A DNA stretch of 24,419 bases from a virus. Location of the stretch: positions 1 through 24,419 of the IMG/VR virus record IMGVR_UViG_3300031787_000805; one strand, 5' to 3'. A program made the position numbers and the translations under genes. Below, piece by piece: positions 23,618-24,419 of this stretch. The notes below the pieces were generated by a model. It was not told the DNA's origin, did no database searches, and was given only the letters and a program-made list of their open reading frames with translations. Numbering within the stretch: the stretch's first letter is position 1; each line of letters begins with the position of its first letter.

Positions 23618-23811
23618 TGACGACGGTGCAAGAGCTAGAGACGACCGTGACGAGCCACATTGACGTTTGCACGGTGCGTTACGAGGCCATCCATGCGCGA
23701 CTGAAGCGCCTTGAGCAACTTATGCTGAAGGTGGGCGGTGCAATTATCCTCATCCTCCTTGGCGCGCTCGGCAGCATGGCCGTTTTGCTTCTTGAGGCTG
23801 TGCAAAAGTGA
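23617..23811 (+). CDS. putative holin-like membrane protein (64 aa)
   Basis: The product has a helical soluble part (HIDVCTVRYEAIHARLKRLE) followed by one strong transmembrane helix (GGAIILILLGALGSMAVLLL, 44-63). This layout, helical or coiled-coil segment then a C-terminal membrane anchor, resembles XhlA-type holin-associated proteins. The TAATG overlap at 23615-23619 favours the ATG at 23617; an in-frame GTG at 23605 would lie within the preceding gene without a clear site. It is the first of three membrane proteins in a row. A holin or holin partner role is inferred, not shown. Confidence 0.6.
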   Translation: MTTVQELETTVTSHIDVCTVRYEAIHARLKRLEQLMLKVGGAIILILLGALGSMAVLLLEAVQK

Positions 23812-24065
23812 ATATGCAGAAGATTGTGGATATGTTGTTCCCGGTGCTGCTGGCCGCTGTAGGCTGGCTGCTTGCGGAAATCGCATCGTTCAACAATCGC
23901 CTGATTGCTATTGAGTCAAAAATCCCCATCCTGATCACCGAGGACGGGGTGCCGACTGACAGCCCGTTAAGCGCGTCGCGCCGTCAAGAATTGAAGGACG
24001 ACATCATGGAGGACATCCATGACCTACAGGTGCGCGTCAAACTGATGGAGGAGCGCAACAAATGA
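23808..24065 (+). CDS. small membrane protein of unknown function (85 aa)
   Basis: The product has one N-terminal hydrophobic helix (MLFPVLLAAVGWLLAEIASF, about 9-28). It continues as a soluble part with IPILITEDGVPTDSPLS and the charged helix DDIMEDIHDLQVRVKLMEER. The ITxDGxPTDSP pattern is familiar from small phage membrane proteins near lysis genes, perhaps the DUF7201 group (uncertain). Translation can begin at GTG 23808 in a GTGA overlap with the upstream stop, or at ATG 23814 two codons later; coupling favours the GTG. Orientation appears N-terminal anchor, C-terminal soluble. Confidence 0.65.
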   Translation: MNMQKIVDMLFPVLLAAVGWLLAEIASFNNRLIAIESKIPILITEDGVPTDSPLSASRRQELKDDIMEDIHDLQVRVKLMEERNK

Positions 24066-24419
24066 TGACGATGGTTAGCACGTTCTTGTCGTTCCTTGCG
24101 GGCGGTTTGCCCAAGATTCTGCAAATTTTCCAAGACCGGCAGGACAAGAAGCATGAGCTTGCCCTAGTTGCCGCGCAAAAGGAGCGTGAACTAGCCCTCG
24201 CAGAACGTGGGTTTATCGCGCAGGCACGGGTTGAGGAAATCAAACTAGAGCAGGTGCAGACGCAGACGGCTGCCGAAGAGCGTCAGGCGCTGTATAGCCA
24301 CGACGTTGAGATCGGCAAAGGCGCAAGCCAATGGATGATCAACCTTCGCGCCTCGGTGCGCCCGGTTGTGACCTACATCTTTGTGCTAGAGCTGGTCGCC
24401 CTCAACATCGCAGGCGTCT
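24062..24419 (+). CDS. putative 3TM-type holin, cut by the window edge
   Basis: The gene starts at an ATGA overlap (24062-24065) and runs beyond the window, giving 119 visible codons. It begins with an amphipathic or hydrophobic segment (STFLSFLAGGLPKILQIF). A long charged helix follows (QDRQDKKHELALVAAQKERE and onward). It then reads WMINLRASVRPVVTYIFVLE with a second hydrophobic helix. The order, short N-terminal helix, charged linker, then a RASVRP segment leading into a membrane helix, resembles holins of the GTA_holin_3TM group. Whether further membrane helices follow cannot be seen. Confidence 0.6.
   Translation, partial: MMTMVSTFLSFLAGGLPKILQIFQDRQDKKHELALVAAQKERELALAERGFIAQARVEEIKLEQVQTQTAAEERQALYSHDVEIGKGASQWMINLRASVRPVVTYIFVLELVALNIAGV

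Overview
The window is one continuous, entirely plus-strand late (structural) gene block of a tailed double-stranded DNA phage. Gene order is terminase, portal, scaffold, major capsid protein, decoration proteins, tail adaptor and hub, internal or ejection proteins, tail fiber, and holin-like membrane proteins. A large portal with a helical C-terminal extension, an adaptor plus beta-propeller hub pair, and no tape measure, tail tube or sheath gene together suggest a short-tailed (podovirus-like) virion of the broad P22/BPP-1-like morphological type. Base composition is moderately GC-rich. Small proteins of types common in aquatic environmental phages suggest an uncultivated phage of an aquatic Gram-negative host, but the host cannot be read from this sequence.

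Layout: 2-106 is the tail of an unidentified upstream gene. 144-1720 holds the terminase pair. 1717-2458 holds three small proteins. 2458-5813 holds the portal, a small conserved protein and the scaffold. 5837-7352 holds the major capsid protein and a putative decoration protein. 7352-9521 holds a DUF115/MptE-like enzyme, a C1q-like virion protein and a coiled-coil protein ending in an AT-hook-like motif. 9523-12002 holds the tail adaptor and hub, followed by a GNAT acetyltransferase (11987-12430). 12393-19611 holds five proteins likely to be internal or ejected, the first a 1056-residue repeat protein with an S74-type C-terminus. 19622-23152 is a 1176-residue tail fiber. 23164-24419 holds two small proteins and three membrane proteins that look like the start of a lysis cassette; the last runs off the window.

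Nearly every junction is an ATGA, GTGA or TAATG overlap or a gap under 25 bp with a Shine-Dalgarno sequence, so the block probably behaves as one translationally coupled operon. No terminator, tRNA, CRISPR, insertion sequence or integrase was seen, and no stretch over 300 bases lacks a gene.

I found no unequivocally new system. The most notable signals are protein-repeat architectures: 23 in-register 18-residue helical repeats (13872-15113); a fiber shaft of 52 in-register pentads whose blocks are all multiples of five residues (20804-21583); a short helical motif near the N-termini of three consecutive proteins (15563-17500); and two enzyme genes, DUF115-like and GNAT, embedded among virion genes.
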